A stretch of DNA of 24,611 nt from Anaerolineales bacterium. GTDB lineage: Bacteria; Chloroflexota; Anaerolineae; 4572-78; NAK82. This document shows positions 24,491 to 24,611 of this stretch, in pieces. The stretch's first letter is position 1; every line of letters starts with the position of its first letter. The translations under genes and the position numbers were made by a program. The stretch is from NCBI GenBank assembly GCA_024643945.1, contig JAHELX010000016.1:2970-27580 (forward strand), written 5' to 3'. The notes under the pieces are model-generated. The model worked only from the letters and a program-made list of their open reading frames with translations. It was not told the DNA's origin and did not search any database.

Positions 24491-24525
24491 TTAAAAAGCA
24501 GCGCCACCCAGTGGGGTGGCGCTGC
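24491..24525 (-). terminator. Intrinsic terminator for a minus-strand gene beyond the right edge
   Basis: A perfect 12-pair stem (24498-24509 with 24514-24525) with a four-base loop is followed on the minus strand by TTTTTAA. The gene it ends lies outside the window. Confidence 0.8.
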
Positions 24526-24577
24526 GGAGTGCGGAGTACTCGAAGAGTGCGAAGTACTCGAAGAGTGCGAAGTACTC
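24524..24577. repeat. Short tandem repeat of 7- and 18-base words
   Basis: Two copies of GCGGAGT (24524-24537) lead into 2.4 copies of the 18-base unit AGTACTCGAAGAGTGCGA (24535-24577). Each unit contains AGTACT and CTCGAAGAG palindromes. This is too short and gap-free to be a CRISPR array; it resembles the word repeats elsewhere in the window in style, not sequence. Confidence 0.8.
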
Positions 24578-24611
24578 AGGGCGTGAGATATGCTCAAAGG
24601 AGCAGACTTCC

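Noticed and set aside
24524..24577. Possible CRISPR start
   Set aside because: The units are directly adjacent with no spacers and only 18 bases long.

Overview
The window looks like a chromosomal segment of an uncultivated bacterium, most likely a Chloroflexota of the Anaerolineae type. This is an inference from protein style: a zinc-ribbon membrane protein with a long Thr/Pro linker, a DsbA-VKOR pair in place of DsbA-DsbB, fusion proteins, and short palindromic 'word' repeats scattered between and inside genes. There is no rRNA, tRNA, CRISPR array, integrase or transposase that I can recognise. Nearly every gene can be assigned to a family, so this is mostly a housekeeping region with some unusual architectures.

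Layout. 1-3760 (minus): from a good sigma70-type promoter at 3732-3760 runs a translationally coupled set of rseP-like site-2 protease, zinc-ribbon/Thr-Pro membrane protein and HEAT-repeat protein (both junctions are ATGA overlaps), followed by the start of an AEC-family permease cut by the window edge. 3956-5532 (plus): membrane-anchored DsbA-like thioredoxin, VKOR-type oxidase, and a small Cys-rich protein with an extremely acidic tail, closed by a clear terminator. 5565-7556 (plus): an amidohydrolase (MTA/SAH deaminase type) fused to a C-terminal CYTH-like domain, convergent with 7654-8970 (minus), an MBL-fold hydrolase fused to a STAS domain. 9596-14610 (plus): promoter, aspartyl-tRNA synthetase, a Uma2 family protein and a large multi-membrane-span glycosyltransferase-like protein interrupted in frame by two repeat elements.

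14657-18892 (minus): a small exported Asp-rich repeat protein with its own terminator, then a complete succinate dehydrogenase operon sdhC-sdhD-sdhA-sdhB with a near-consensus promoter and a terminator. 18978-20189 (minus): MFS transporter. 20317-21930 (minus): grpE-dnaJ without dnaK. 22121-24469 (minus): slipin/SPFH protein with its promoter, then an AI-2E family permease, with a repeat-derived hairpin terminator between them. 24491-24577 holds a terminator for a gene beyond the right edge and an 18-nt tandem repeat.

The most noteworthy points are the amidohydrolase-CYTH fusion (key metal ligands of the deaminase intact, ExQxK instead of ExExK in the CYTH part), the MBL-STAS fusion facing it, the in-frame palindromic repeats in the glycosyltransferase-like gene and their relatives elsewhere in the window, the roughly 75-residue insertion in the site-2 protease, and the two succinate dehydrogenase anchors that look like paralogues of each other. 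I did not find a convincing multi-gene system that is wholly unknown; the fusion pair is the best candidate for undescribed biology.
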